Notes: a model not told the origin generated them from the letters alone. A stretch of DNA of 64,000 bases from Gilvirhabdus luticola (GCF_032583975.1 NZ_JAWHTF010000006.1); one strand, 5' to 3'. Positions 53,512 to 62,975 are shown, numbered from the stretch's first letter. Translations and numbers: made by a program.

Positions 53512-53519
53512 CAAAGATA
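53512..53519 (-). promoter_or_regulatory. -7 box for maeB
   Basis: TATCTTTG on the minus strand (complement of 53512-53519) ends 23 bases before the maeB ATG. The remaining divergent gap to 53620 shows no clear operator palindrome. Confidence 0.5.
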
Positions 53520-53620
53520 AGAATACTGTAATGTTAATGGCTAAACTTTTAAAAAAGTATTACTTTTACTATCAGTATTATCTATATTATATTTTTTGAT
53601 TCTCATTAATCAATACGTTT

Positions 53621-54643
53621 ATGAAACCTGTAACTTTAAAGCAAATTGCTGAAACTTTAGGCTTATCTGTTGCTACTGTTTCAAAAGCTTTAAGAAATTA
53701 TCCTGATGTTAGTGAGAAAAATAAAAAACTAGTAAATGATTTAGCAAAATCGCTTAATTATGTTCCTAATCCATCCGCTGTAAATTTAAGAACTCAAAAA
53801 TCAAAAACTATTGGCGTTATTATACCTGCTACTGTACATCATTTTTTCTCGAATGTAATTAATGGTATTTTGGAGGTCGCAGAAAAGGAAGGCTATTTAG
53901 TTATATTAATGCAATCTAATGAAAACTATGAGCTTGAAAAAAGGCATGTAGATTTATTAATTAATAAAAATGTTGATGGTATTTTAATGTCATTATCTAA
54001 TAAAACAAATAACTTTTCTCATATCAAAAAGATTCTGGATTTTGGAATACCTTTAACTTTGTTTGATAAAATATCTAAAAGTGTAAATTGTTCAAAAGTT
54101 ATTATTGATGATAAAACAGCAGCCTATAACGCTGTTACATATTTAATAAAAAAAGGTCATAAGAAAATAGCGCATTTTAGAGGAGATTTAATCCCTCAAA
54201 ATTCAATTGATCGGTTTTTAGGTTATAAGCAGGCACTTATTGACAATAACATACCTTATGATGCTTCGTTGGTTTTTATGTGTAATAATAATAATGATTT
54301 TAAAGATGGTTATAATGCAGCCAAAATATTGCACAAAAATTTTGGTGATTCTGTCGATGCCATTTTTTGCATAACTGATGTTGTAGCAACTGGTGCACTT
54401 AAGTATTTTAGGGATAATAGTATCAAAGTCCCTGAAGATATAGCGCTTTTCGGTTTTAGTGATTGGTTTATGTCTTCTGTTATTACACCTACCTTATCAA
54501 CAGTACATCAACCAGGGTTTGAAATGGGGAAAGAATCTGCGAAGATTTTACTAGATGAGATTAACAATAAATATAAAGGTAAAACTGTATCTTATAAAAC
54601 TGTTGTATTAGATACAAAATTGGTCATCAGAGAGTCCTGCTAA
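53621..54643 (+). CDS. LacI family transcriptional regulator
   Basis: The 340-residue protein has a LacI helix-turn-helix at residues 4-24 (VTLKQIAETLGLSVATVSKAL), a hinge (YVPNPSAVNLRTQKSKTIGVI) and a periplasmic-binding-protein-like effector domain that ends in the usual STVHQPGFEMGKESAKILL. It probably binds a sugar. Unlike most Bacteroidota LacI genes it is not next to a SusC/SusD or transporter locus. Its only divergent neighbour is malic enzyme, and it overlaps queG by 4 bases at the 3' end. Confidence 0.93.
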   Translation: MKPVTLKQIAETLGLSVATVSKALRNYPDVSEKNKKLVNDLAKSLNYVPNPSAVNLRTQKSKTIGVIIPATVHHFFSNVINGILEVAEKEGYLVILMQSNENYELEKRHVDLLINKNVDGILMSLSNKTNNFSHIKKILDFGIPLTLFDKISKSVNCSKVIIDDKTAAYNAVTYLIKKGHKKIAHFRGDLIPQNSIDRFLGYKQALIDNNIPYDASLVFMCNNNNDFKDGYNAAKILHKNFGDSVDAIFCITDVVATGALKYFRDNSIKVPEDIALFGFSDWFMSSVITPTLSTVHQPGFEMGKESAKILLDEINNKYKGKTVSYKTVVLDTKLVIRESC

Positions 54644-55560
54644 CTTTTTAAAAAATCAATATTTCTTTTCAGTCCTGAAAATTTTGTTCGCTTAACAGCG
54701 GATTTCTTAAAAACCTTATTAAATGTTTCCATTGTAATTTCTTCCCAATCATTTTTTGTCATTGATAGTAATTCAGGTTTTGGGTTGAATAAAGGTTCAT
54801 TATGGGGTTTTGAAAACTTATTCCAAGGGCATACATCTTGGCAAACATCGCAGCCAAACATCCAACTATCCATTTGTCCTTTAAATTGGATAGGAATATT
54901 ATCTTTTAATTCTATCGTTAGATAAGAAATACATTTGCTACCATCAACCATATAAGGTTCTACTATAGCTTCAGTTGGACAAGCATCAATACAAGCAGTA
55001 CAGCTGCCACAATGGTCTGTAGATGGTGTATCATATTCTAATTCTAAATCTACAATCAATTCTGCTATAAAATAAAATGAGCCCACTTGTTGAGTTAATA
55101 AATTACTATGTTTACCTATCCAACCTAATCCAGATTTTGCCGCCCAGACCTTATCTAAAACCGGAGCAGAATCTACAAATGCTCGACCATTAACCTCTCC
55201 AATCTCGTCTTGAATAAAATGTAATAAAGATTTTAATTTGTCCTTAATTACAAAGTGATAGTCAGTTCCAAAAGCATATTTAGATATCTTGTAACTTTCT
55301 TTATTTTGAGTTTCAGATGGATAATAATTCAACAACAATGAAATGACGCTTTTGCTTCCATCCACAAGTTTGGTAGGATCTAATCTTTTGTCGAAATGAT
55401 TTTCCATATAGTGCATTTCTCCATGCATATTATTCTTCAACCATTGTTCTAGTCTTGGAGCTTCTTCTTCTAGAAATTGAGCTTTACTAATACCACAAGA
55501 TAAAAAACCGAGACGCTTGGCTTCGGTTTTAATTAAAGCAGAATAATGTTCTTTTACCAC
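54640..55560 (-). CDS. queG: Epoxyqueuosine reductase QueG
   Basis: The 306-residue enzyme reduces epoxyqueuosine to queuosine in tRNA using cobalamin and two 4Fe-4S clusters. Cluster cysteines C184, C187, C190 and C194 lie in HCGSCTACIDACPTEAI, and C210, C237, C240 and C244 supply the second. D130 in FVDSAPVLDKVWA is the likely proton donor. The start is GTG at 55558-55560, because no in-frame ATG precedes the conserved N-terminus. Its stop (TAG) overlaps the LacI stop. Confidence 0.95.
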   Translation of the reverse strand: MVKEHYSALIKTEAKRLGFLSCGISKAQFLEEEAPRLEQWLKNNMHGEMHYMENHFDKRLDPTKLVDGSKSVISLLLNYYPSETQNKESYKISKYAFGTDYHFVIKDKLKSLLHFIQDEIGEVNGRAFVDSAPVLDKVWAAKSGLGWIGKHSNLLTQQVGSFYFIAELIVDLELEYDTPSTDHCGSCTACIDACPTEAIVEPYMVDGSKCISYLTIELKDNIPIQFKGQMDSWMFGCDVCQDVCPWNKFSKPHNEPLFNPKPELLSMTKNDWEEITMETFNKVFKKSAVKRTKFSGLKRNIDFLKS

Positions 55561-55596
55561 ACATCTAATTTATGACAATCTGCTTTAGTAAAAAAT

Positions 55597-55621
55597 AAAA
55601 CTGGTAGATACTACCAGTTTT
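55597..55621 (-). terminator. Terminator of the ScyD-like lipoprotein gene
   Basis: Perfect 10-bp arms (55597-55606 and 55612-55621) with a 5-base loop are followed on the minus strand by ATTTTTTA, a standard rho-independent terminator 43 bases after the stop. Confidence 0.8.
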
Positions 55622-55664
55622 ATGAATAATTCAAATAAAAGTATAATTTATCTGTACTCCCTCC

Positions 55665-56756
55665 TTAATTACCATATGGTGGTCCAGCCACATTATCTAT
55701 AGTCCAAATTTCGCCTGTAAGGGTAATGATATAAGCTGTATTTTGAATAAATTCGAGAGATGTAGGTCTATCCAATTCCTCAACTACCGTTGTTAGGCTA
55801 CCGTCAGAATTTACTTTTACTAATGAGCCCGTGTTTGGTTCGGCAGAATCGCCATCATTTCCTCCAGTCCAAATTCCTTGTGACAGTGCATATAATGTTT
55901 GTCCTCTATTCATTTGTACGTCCACAAGAAAAGGGATTCCTGAACCAACTTGGTTAACTTCTTTGGTATGTGAATTGATTGCTATTACCCTACTATCTAA
56001 ATTAGACTCCGCGGATGTCCCAGCTTCAGTCATATACACCATATTACCACTGACTTCAAGTCCGGTAGGAACAATGTTGCCAAATACTTTAAATTCACTT
56101 ACTTCACCGGCAAGTGTAACATGATACATGCGGTTATGATGACCATCAGTCACTAAAAATCCACCGCGATAGGTTTGCATAGCATATTGCAAACCCATAG
56201 GAAGAAAATAATCAAAGCCCGTAGGTGGGTTTTCTGTTGCAAACGTACCAATATCTGCAATTAGTGTATTACTATCTGGACCATCTATTCTATAGATACC
56301 ATTAATAAAGTCAGTCCCAAAAAACTCCAAAGGTCCAACAAGTGTAACTAAAGCATAGGCTGTTTCATCAATAAAAGCAACATCTATAACACCACCGATA
56401 GGCACGACAGAGGTTGGTAATTCGCTTGCAAATGTTGTAATCTCTCCTGTATCTTTATTTACTTTTAAAATGCTTCCAGACGGCCCCGTTTGACCAACAT
56501 ATAAGTGGCCATCGGGACCAACAGTGCTTCCAACTGATAGGTCGGGCAAAGCTGCCAATAACTGCGGTGAACCTGGCACCATTTGTTTGCTTAAATTGGA
56601 TGTCTCGCTTAGCATTAATTCCTCATTGGAATTAGCTTCGGCATTCTCATTACTACATGATATGATAGTAAAACATATCATTATCACTATACCTAAAAAT
56701 GGCCTTCCATATCTGATTGGGGCTTTTCTAAAAAATAATTGGTTTAATGTTTTCAT
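55665..56756 (-). CDS. ScyD/ScyE-like beta-propeller lipoprotein
   Basis: The 363-residue protein has a lipoprotein signal with lipobox IISC (C34), then a repeat region of strands with DG-Y/F patterns (PDGHLYVGQTGPSGSILKV, GNMVYMTEAG, GQTLYALSQGIWTGG) that fits a beta-propeller. The order of motifs resembles the ScyD/ScyE family, first seen in the cyanobacterial scytonemin cluster but common in other bacteria as a ligand-binding or enzyme-like propeller. Its first ten codons are almost identical to those of the neighbouring lipoprotein. Its true function is unknown. Confidence 0.75.
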   Translation of the reverse strand: MKTLNQLFFRKAPIRYGRPFLGIVIMICFTIISCSNENAEANSNEELMLSETSNLSKQMVPGSPQLLAALPDLSVGSTVGPDGHLYVGQTGPSGSILKVNKDTGEITTFASELPTSVVPIGGVIDVAFIDETAYALVTLVGPLEFFGTDFINGIYRIDGPDSNTLIADIGTFATENPPTGFDYFLPMGLQYAMQTYRGGFLVTDGHHNRMYHVTLAGEVSEFKVFGNIVPTGLEVSGNMVYMTEAGTSAESNLDSRVIAINSHTKEVNQVGSGIPFLVDVQMNRGQTLYALSQGIWTGGNDGDSAEPNTGSLVKVNSDGSLTTVVEELDRPTSLEFIQNTAYIITLTGEIWTIDNVAGPPYGN

Positions 56757-56806
56757 AATAAAATGTTTTAAAATTAATATTCATTAACGAGCTATTAATC
56801 AATTAA

Positions 56807-56820
56807 AATCATTAATGATT
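56807..56820. repeat. Perfect 14-bp palindrome between the lipoprotein genes
   Basis: AATCATTAATGATT is its own reverse complement. It lies 51-64 bases upstream of the ScyD-like start codon. Being A+T-only apart from one C/G pair, it could be chance or a regulator site. Confidence 0.3.
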
Positions 56821-56861
56821 AAATAAAAAGCAAGGAGGGCATATCTATTTAGATTCAAATT

Positions 56862-57563
56862 CTAATTGAGGCGCACGGTAACACTAGTTACAATATCTAA
56901 AAGAGAACTAATAGGTTCTTCCTTATCCCACGAAAACAAAATCCTTGCTGATAAGTGTTTTATCTCATTTTCAGGGGACAATATTTTGCCAATTACCTGA
57001 ATTGACCAAGAGACATTATTATTTGTGTTGCCAAAAAATCCATAATCATTTATGACTTCTGTTACAGTCGCCATTCCCTCCGCTTCTATTGGTGCAGTAG
57101 AAAAAAAAGGACACCAACTCGGAAAGTCGTAAATATTTTCAAGTGTACCTCTATAAACGTATACCTGAACTTCACCTTGCCCTAAAGTAACTATACGTTC
57201 AAAATTACTCGCTGCAATGATGTCTTGATATTGAATAATATCATCATAAAAATTTCCACCACAAAATACTGGTAAAGGGTCGGGATGTCCTACTGTTAAA
57301 ATTAATTCGCTTTTAGCATCTATAAAGGTTTTTCCAACAAATAAATAGTCATCTCTAAATAGGAATGCGCCAGATTGTTCTGGTGCATTTTCAATTCTTT
57401 GTGATGTCACCAAATTAGCTTCTGAAATGGATTCTTTCATAATTCCATCCTCATTTTTGCTACAGGATACAAACGTAAAAAGTACCATAATAAACAATAA
57501 AGAAAGTGTCATTCCAAAGTTGATTAAGCCTTTTTTAAAGAATAATTGGTTTAATGTTTTCAT
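56862..57563 (-). CDS. Lipoprotein of unknown function
   Basis: This 233-residue lipoprotein has lipobox FVSC (C34) after a leader that matches that of the ScyD-like protein at ten of its first residues (KTLNQLFF). The mature part has beta-rich segments and a FCGGNFYDDIIQYQD motif; two cysteines (in PVFCGG and PSWCPF) could pair. I do not recognise a family. It is immediately downstream of a hybrid two-component regulator on the same strand and follows a direct repeat that could be that regulator's operator. Confidence 0.78.
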   Translation of the reverse strand: MKTLNQLFFKKGLINFGMTLSLLFIMVLFTFVSCSKNEDGIMKESISEANLVTSQRIENAPEQSGAFLFRDDYLFVGKTFIDAKSELILTVGHPDPLPVFCGGNFYDDIIQYQDIIAASNFERIVTLGQGEVQVYVYRGTLENIYDFPSWCPFFSTAPIEAEGMATVTEVINDYGFFGNTNNNVSWSIQVIGKILSPENEIKHLSARILFSWDKEEPISSLLDIVTSVTVRLN

Positions 57564-57664
57564 AATTAAAAGATTTAAGATTAATTTCTATTATTCAGCC
57601 ACTAATCAAAAGCTATAATTGTTATATGAGTTAAATGTAGAAGGAAATTATTGCTCCAGATTGT

Positions 57665-57697
57665 ACTATTGTCTCATTGAACTGAACTATTGTCTCA
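57665..57697 (-). promoter_or_regulatory. Direct-repeat candidate operator for the hybrid two-component regulator
   Basis: Two perfect 12-bp repeats, ACTATTGTCTCA at 57665-57676 and 57686-57697, have a 21-bp period (two helical turns). On the minus strand they read TGAGACAATAGT in tandem. They lie about 100-135 bases upstream of the lipoprotein start and 19 bases after the regulator stop. AraC-type activators bind direct half-sites at 21-bp spacing. The assignment to this regulator is inference. Confidence 0.55.
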
Positions 57698-57715
57698 ACA
57701 TTATGAGATTGATAT

Positions 57716-60700
57716 TTATTTGCTTTTGATACGGTAGGATTCTGGCGTTTTACCTAGTTCTTTTTTAAATACTTTCGAAAAGTATGTAGTTGATTGAAAC
57801 CCTATGATATAAGCTATTTCTTTAACTGTGAGGTTTGTTGTAGATAGCAAAAGTTTTGCTTTTTCTATTCTGATATAATTTATGTATTGAGTTGTCGACA
57901 TCCCTGTTAGAGCAATTAATTTTCTGTGCAATTGTGCTCTGCTTATATATAATTTTTTGGCAAGTTGATCAACAGATAATTTGTCTTTATCATTCAATAC
58001 CAACATTTGCAGATTCTTTATTAAGTTAAGATCTAATTCATTTATATCTGGGGTACTTTTGTAATCCTTTTTTAAGTGTAAAAGATCTTTAAGATATTTT
58101 AAACGTTTGTGCTGCTTTTCTAAAAGACTCTTAATAATAACTAGCAATTCATTGCCATCAAAGGGCTTGGTTAAATACGCATCAACACCTAATTTGTATG
58201 CCTCCTGTTTGCCCTTACTTTCAGTGCGAGCACTTATAATAATAAACGGTATATGTGAGGTGTTTATATTGTCTTTTATCTGTTTACAAAATTCAAACCC
58301 ATCCATTTCTGGCATCATCACATCGCTCAAAATAAAATCAATCTCTTTATTAGAAGCCATTTTAAGACCTTCAACGCCATCTTTAGCTGTAATTATATTA
58401 TAGTCATTTGCTAATAGCATTAATAAAAAGTTTTGAATATCCTGATTGTCTTCTACTACCAATATGGTTGGCTTCATTACATCTGTTTTAATTCTAACTG
58501 GTGATTCGATTACATCCATAGGCTCTTTAATAAATGGAATATGATAATCAATATCAGTATTTATGGCCTCATTTTTAATTGGAAGTTTTACAGTAAACAC
58601 AGAACCTTTACCTTCTTTGCTCTTCACATTGATATTGCCTTCCATCAATTCAACTAATTCTTTGGTAAGAGCTAAACCAATTCCACTACCTTCCATACCT
58701 TGAATATCTAGAGTTTTAAAGTGGCGCTCAAACACTTGTTGTAAATTTATTTTGCTAATTCCTCTTCCCGTATCTGAAATTCTTATAGTTAGCTCGTTGT
58801 TTTTGGCTTGTACATTGACTAAAATTTTACCGCCTTCGGGTGTAAATTTAATCGCATTAGATACCAGATTATTTAATATTTTTTGGAGCTTATCATCATC
58901 AAAATCCATAAACAATTCTTGCACATCACTCTTAAAATCTAAAGTCTGTAATTTTGAATCTGAATATGATCTGTATAAGTTTATACTTTTTTCAATAAAC
59001 TTAATAACATCTCCATTCTTATAATGTACTTCCATTTTGTTTGCATCCAATGATGCCAAATCTAACATTTGGTTAACTAAATTCAGTAGTTGATCATTGC
59101 TGTCCTGAATTCCTTTTACTAATTTTTTATCTTCTTGTGAAGAGCTTTCTTTAACTAAATGAGCGGACAAGCCCTTAACTATGGTGAGTGGTGTTCTAAA
59201 TTCATGAGAGATATCGTTAAACATTTTAGATCTTAAAGTATCCAAAGCCTGTCTTTTTTCTACTTCTTTTATTGCTAACTGCCTTATAAGATTGACCCTG
59301 TAAATAATAAATATAATTATAAGTACTAATGTTGTGTAGATAAAGTTGGCCCACCATGAAGTGTACCAAGGAGGAAACACTTGAATATTCATAACCAAAG
59401 GTGCCTGATCCCAAATTTTATCGTGGGTCATAGCCGATACCTGCAAAGTATAATCTCCCGGTTTAAGATGTGCAAATTGAATTTCTGGTTTATTTAATTT
59501 TTGCCATTCTGTATCAGTTGGTAATAATTTATACACATATTGTACATTCTTATTCAGACGATAATCAATGGAAGAAATGCCGAGAAAAAAAGGAAAGCTA
59601 TCATAGTTAAATGTCAACTTTGAGGTATGAAAAAGTGATTTTTTTAAGATAGAATTTACACTTGACGCTGGTTCTATTATTGAATCTTTGACTCTTAATT
59701 CAGAAAAATATAATGGTTTTTGGATGCCTTCTTCACGAACATGGCGAGGGTTAAAATATGTTAAGCCATTAATACCGCCCATATAAATAGTTCCAGAATC
59801 ACCTTTAAAAATAGCTTTAGGGAAAAAATAATTTCCCTGAAGGCCTTCATTAGCTGTATATTGAGTAAATGTTTTATTCTTTAGATTAAACTTTACTATC
59901 CCCAATTTAGTTCCCAACCAGAGATTACCATAACCATCATCTTGAACAGAATACACAATAACTCCAGGAAATCCTTTACTAGAAGTCCAGGATTTAAATT
60001 CACTATTCCCTTTATACAGATTTAGACCATTAAAGGCCCCAAGCCAAACCCTATTCTTATTGTCAACAAAAATGTCATAGATTATATTGTGTGACAACGA
60101 TTTTCTATTATCCGATTCCTTTTGGTAATACTCAATAAAGGGATCCTTCCTCTTGTTAGTTTTAAAACTCAATTTAACTAAACCCTCTAATCCTCCTGCC
60201 CAAACATTGTTTTTCTGGTCAACAGCAACACACAATAGAGCACTAATTGAATTTTCACCCATATAATCACTATACCTCATGACTTTCAATTCGTTCTTGG
60301 ATGACAATGTCAACGAAAATAACCCACCCCCATAAGGAGCTCCCCAAATGGTTCCAAAATTGTCTATATCTATATCTCTTACGTTATTGCCACTAATCGT
60401 GTTAGGATCATAATAATCATAATAAAACATCCTAAATTTTGGTTTGTTGGGATCAAAGCTGTCCAAATTGATCATTCCCAATCCGCCTCCTGTCGCAAAC
60501 CATAGTCTGTTATTATTATAGTCTTTAACAATGGTATTTACATCTACATTTTTATAACCCCTGGCATCCCATAACTCAATAGGAAAATAATAAGGTTCTC
60601 CAGATCTAATTAAATTTAAACCTCCTTTAGCTGTTCCTACCCATAAGTCTTCACCATCTTTAAAAACTGAACTGACTGTATTATCATTTAACAGGTAAGT

Positions 60701-61789
60701 TCCCCGCATATCTTTTGATATGTTATTAAAAGGTCTAGAAGAAAAATCGAGGAGGTCCAACCCATTATCTGTCCCAATAAACAGTTTATCGTCGGAAAAT
60801 TTATACAGACAATTTACATAATTATCACTTAAATCGGTGCCTTTAGAATGCTCCGAATCTAATTTTAATACGGTACTTTTTTCATTTATATCAAACAAGT
60901 ACAATCCGTTACTTGTCGCCATCCAAATATGATTTTCCCTAACTTTAACAAAATCCTTAATAGAAATTCTAAATTCTTTTTGTTTATCAAAATAAATTCT
61001 TTCTAACTCATTCGTTTCAATATTTTTTACAAATAAGCCATTGCTGGTCCCTAAAAATAATTCTTTTCCATGCTTAAAAAAAGAAACAGAATTTCCAAAG
61101 GGATTGTTTGTTAATTCTTTTGGTTGTTCATTGCTATGAATATCATGTTCATAAATCAAACCTCCAATTGCCCCTATTAAAAGCGTATCCGAATTATCTA
61201 AAAAAAGACTCCTTAAACCCTTACCATACAAGTAGTTTTTTTGATATAAACTTCCGTCCAGAGAAAACTTTAGCTTGTGTAGTCCTAAAGTTGAGGTTAC
61301 CCATATGGTTCCATCCTTATCCAATGCCATATCTGTAATGTATTCGGTTATGTTATCAGTAAAATTTTTGAACTTAACCTTGACAAAGGTTGTTCCTTTT
61401 TTATCTAAATAGCATAGTCCGCCTCCAAAGGTACCAATCCAGATATTTAAGTAACTGTCTTCAAGAAGTTTTGTAATAACATTACCGCAGATTGAATTGA
61501 AATTCATTTCATTATAATAGAAGTTTTTAAATGAGTTTCCATCAAATCGGCTTAACCCATATTCTGTTCCTATCCATAAAAAATTATCCTTGTCCTTAAT
61601 AATAGAAAAAACACGATTATCGGAGAGACCATCTTCAACATTGAAGCTTTTTATTCTAATATTATCATACTTGGTTTGCTGAAAACCAAAGCCTAAATTT
61701 GTAAATAAATAAAAAAGCAGGACTGTAATGCAATAAAGATTTTGCATTAAAAAAAATCTTAAATGATAAAAACTTATCTTTAAGTTCAT
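57716..61789 (-). CDS. Hybrid two-component system sensor/regulator with AraC output
   Basis: The 1357-residue protein joins all parts of a two-component circuit. A signal/anchor segment is followed by a periplasmic sensor of about 14 beta-propeller-type repeats (patterns like LWIGTEYGLSRFDGN, IWMATSNGLYLFD), a Y_Y_Y domain (near residues 730-800), a membrane helix (about 815-836), a HisKA domain with H862 in SHEFRTPLT, a HATPase (GRGIS, GSGIGLAL), a receiver with D1156 in LSDVMMPEMDG, and a C-terminal AraC HTH (about 1257-1357). Such regulators normally sense oligosaccharides and control a SusC/SusD locus, which is absent here. Confidence 0.95.
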   Translation of the reverse strand: MNLKISFYHLRFFLMQNLYCITVLLFYLFTNLGFGFQQTKYDNIRIKSFNVEDGLSDNRVFSIIKDKDNFLWIGTEYGLSRFDGNSFKNFYYNEMNFNSICGNVITKLLEDSYLNIWIGTFGGGLCYLDKKGTTFVKVKFKNFTDNITEYITDMALDKDGTIWVTSTLGLHKLKFSLDGSLYQKNYLYGKGLRSLFLDNSDTLLIGAIGGLIYEHDIHSNEQPKELTNNPFGNSVSFFKHGKELFLGTSNGLFVKNIETNELERIYFDKQKEFRISIKDFVKVRENHIWMATSNGLYLFDINEKSTVLKLDSEHSKGTDLSDNYVNCLYKFSDDKLFIGTDNGLDLLDFSSRPFNNISKDMRGTYLLNDNTVSSVFKDGEDLWVGTAKGGLNLIRSGEPYYFPIELWDARGYKNVDVNTIVKDYNNNRLWFATGGGLGMINLDSFDPNKPKFRMFYYDYYDPNTISGNNVRDIDIDNFGTIWGAPYGGGLFSLTLSSKNELKVMRYSDYMGENSISALLCVAVDQKNNVWAGGLEGLVKLSFKTNKRKDPFIEYYQKESDNRKSLSHNIIYDIFVDNKNRVWLGAFNGLNLYKGNSEFKSWTSSKGFPGVIVYSVQDDGYGNLWLGTKLGIVKFNLKNKTFTQYTANEGLQGNYFFPKAIFKGDSGTIYMGGINGLTYFNPRHVREEGIQKPLYFSELRVKDSIIEPASSVNSILKKSLFHTSKLTFNYDSFPFFLGISSIDYRLNKNVQYVYKLLPTDTEWQKLNKPEIQFAHLKPGDYTLQVSAMTHDKIWDQAPLVMNIQVFPPWYTSWWANFIYTTLVLIIIFIIYRVNLIRQLAIKEVEKRQALDTLRSKMFNDISHEFRTPLTIVKGLSAHLVKESSSQEDKKLVKGIQDSNDQLLNLVNQMLDLASLDANKMEVHYKNGDVIKFIEKSINLYRSYSDSKLQTLDFKSDVQELFMDFDDDKLQKILNNLVSNAIKFTPEGGKILVNVQAKNNELTIRISDTGRGISKINLQQVFERHFKTLDIQGMEGSGIGLALTKELVELMEGNINVKSKEGKGSVFTVKLPIKNEAINTDIDYHIPFIKEPMDVIESPVRIKTDVMKPTILVVEDNQDIQNFLLMLLANDYNIITAKDGVEGLKMASNKEIDFILSDVMMPEMDGFEFCKQIKDNINTSHIPFIIISARTESKGKQEAYKLGVDAYLTKPFDGNELLVIIKSLLEKQHKRLKYLKDLLHLKKDYKSTPDINELDLNLIKNLQMLVLNDKDKLSVDQLAKKLYISRAQLHRKLIALTGMSTTQYINYIRIEKAKLLLSTTNLTVKEIAYIIGFQSTTYFSKVFKKELGKTPESYRIKSK

Positions 61790-61808
61790 AATATTGGTAC
61801 AATAGTAA

Positions 61809-61850
61809 ATAGGATTTGGAGCAGGTATATATAAATATACAAAATCCTAT
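61809..61850. terminator. Nested palindrome between ruvB and the hybrid regulator
   Basis: ATAGGATTT (61809-61817) is inverted at 61842-61850, and a second palindrome of the form GTATAT-N-ATATAC lies inside it. On the minus strand it follows the ruvB gene by about 100 bases and precedes the regulator start by about 20. It could be the ruvB terminator or an operator for the regulator; there is no clear U-run. Confidence 0.4.
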
Positions 61851-61952
61851 CTATTAACCAATTGAATGTTTGCTAACAGGTTGATTTAATTGTTAAAAAG
61901 CAATTTTTAAGGCGTAGTAATAAGGCATATATTACAAAAAAAGACATCCGGG

Positions 61953-62975
61953 TTAGAACAAACTGTCTTGAATACCACCTTTTATTTTACCCAGATGTTT
62001 ATAGGCAAGTTCTGTAACCTCACGGCCTCGAGGTGTGCGCATAATAAACCCTTGTTGTATTAAAAAAGGCTCATACACTTCTTCTATAGTTTCTGCACTT
62101 TCGCTTACAGCAGTAGCTAGCGTCGTTATACCTACTGGACCTCCTTTAAACTTATCGATAATGGTTGATAAAATTTTGTTATCCATTTCATCCAAACCAT
62201 GAGCATCCACGTTCAGTGCTTCTAATGCAAATTTGGCTATCTTAATATCAATATTTCCAGTTCCTTTTATTTGAGCAAAATCGCGTACACGACGCAACAA
62301 GGCATTCGCTATTCTTGGCGTTCCTCTACTTCTACCTGCTATTTCTACCGCAGCTTCCATAGAAATTGGAACATCTAAAATACTTGCACTACGTTGCACT
62401 ATGGTAGTTAATAATTCTGTATTGTAATATTGTAACCTGCTCTGAATTCCAAAACGCGCTCGCATTGGAGACGTCAATAACCCTGAACGTGTTGTGGCGC
62501 CAATAAGTGTAAATGGATTCAAATTAATCTGAACAGTTCTAGCATTTGGTCCAGACTCGATCATAATATCAATTTTATAATCTTCCATTGCAGAGTAAAG
62601 ATATTCTTCTACTATAGGACTTAATCTATGAATCTCGTCAATAAATAAAACGTCACGCTCTTCCAGATTTGTCAATAATCCTGCTAAATCACCTGGTTTG
62701 TCTAGAACAGGACCTGAGGTGACTTTAATTCCGACTGTCAATTCTGCAGCAAGAATATGTGCTAATGTTGTTTTTCCCAAACCTGGAGGTCCATGAAACA
62801 AAGTATGATCTAATGCTTCATTTCTACCATTTGCTGCTTGTACAAATACTTGAAGATTTTCCAACACTTGATCTTGACCTGTAAAATCATCAAAAGACAA
62901 TGGTCTTAATTTTCTTTCAACATCAATTTCTTCTGGAGAAAAATGTTCGTTTGTTGGGTCAAGGTTCTCATTCAT
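61953..62975 (-). CDS. ruvB: Holliday junction branch-migration ATPase RuvB
   Basis: The 340-residue AAA+ motor drives branch migration with RuvA. Walker A is GPPGLGKTT (residues 62-70), Walker B LFIDEIHRL, sensor/arginine-finger region SRGTPRIANALLRRVRDFA, and the C-terminal winged helix ends GFIMRTPRGREVTELAYKHLG. I start at ATG 62973-62975 (NENLDP) because the longer TTG start at 62984 lies inside the -7 box. Length is then normal. The only neighbour on this side is the M1 peptidase gene, whose terminator abuts the promoter. Confidence 0.95.
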   Translation of the reverse strand: MNENLDPTNEHFSPEEIDVERKLRPLSFDDFTGQDQVLENLQVFVQAANGRNEALDHTLFHGPPGLGKTTLAHILAAELTVGIKVTSGPVLDKPGDLAGLLTNLEERDVLFIDEIHRLSPIVEEYLYSAMEDYKIDIMIESGPNARTVQINLNPFTLIGATTRSGLLTSPMRARFGIQSRLQYYNTELLTTIVQRSASILDVPISMEAAVEIAGRSRGTPRIANALLRRVRDFAQIKGTGNIDIKIAKFALEALNVDAHGLDEMDNKILSTIIDKFKGGPVGITTLATAVSESAETIEEVYEPFLIQQGFIMRTPRGREVTELAYKHLGKIKGGIQDSLF

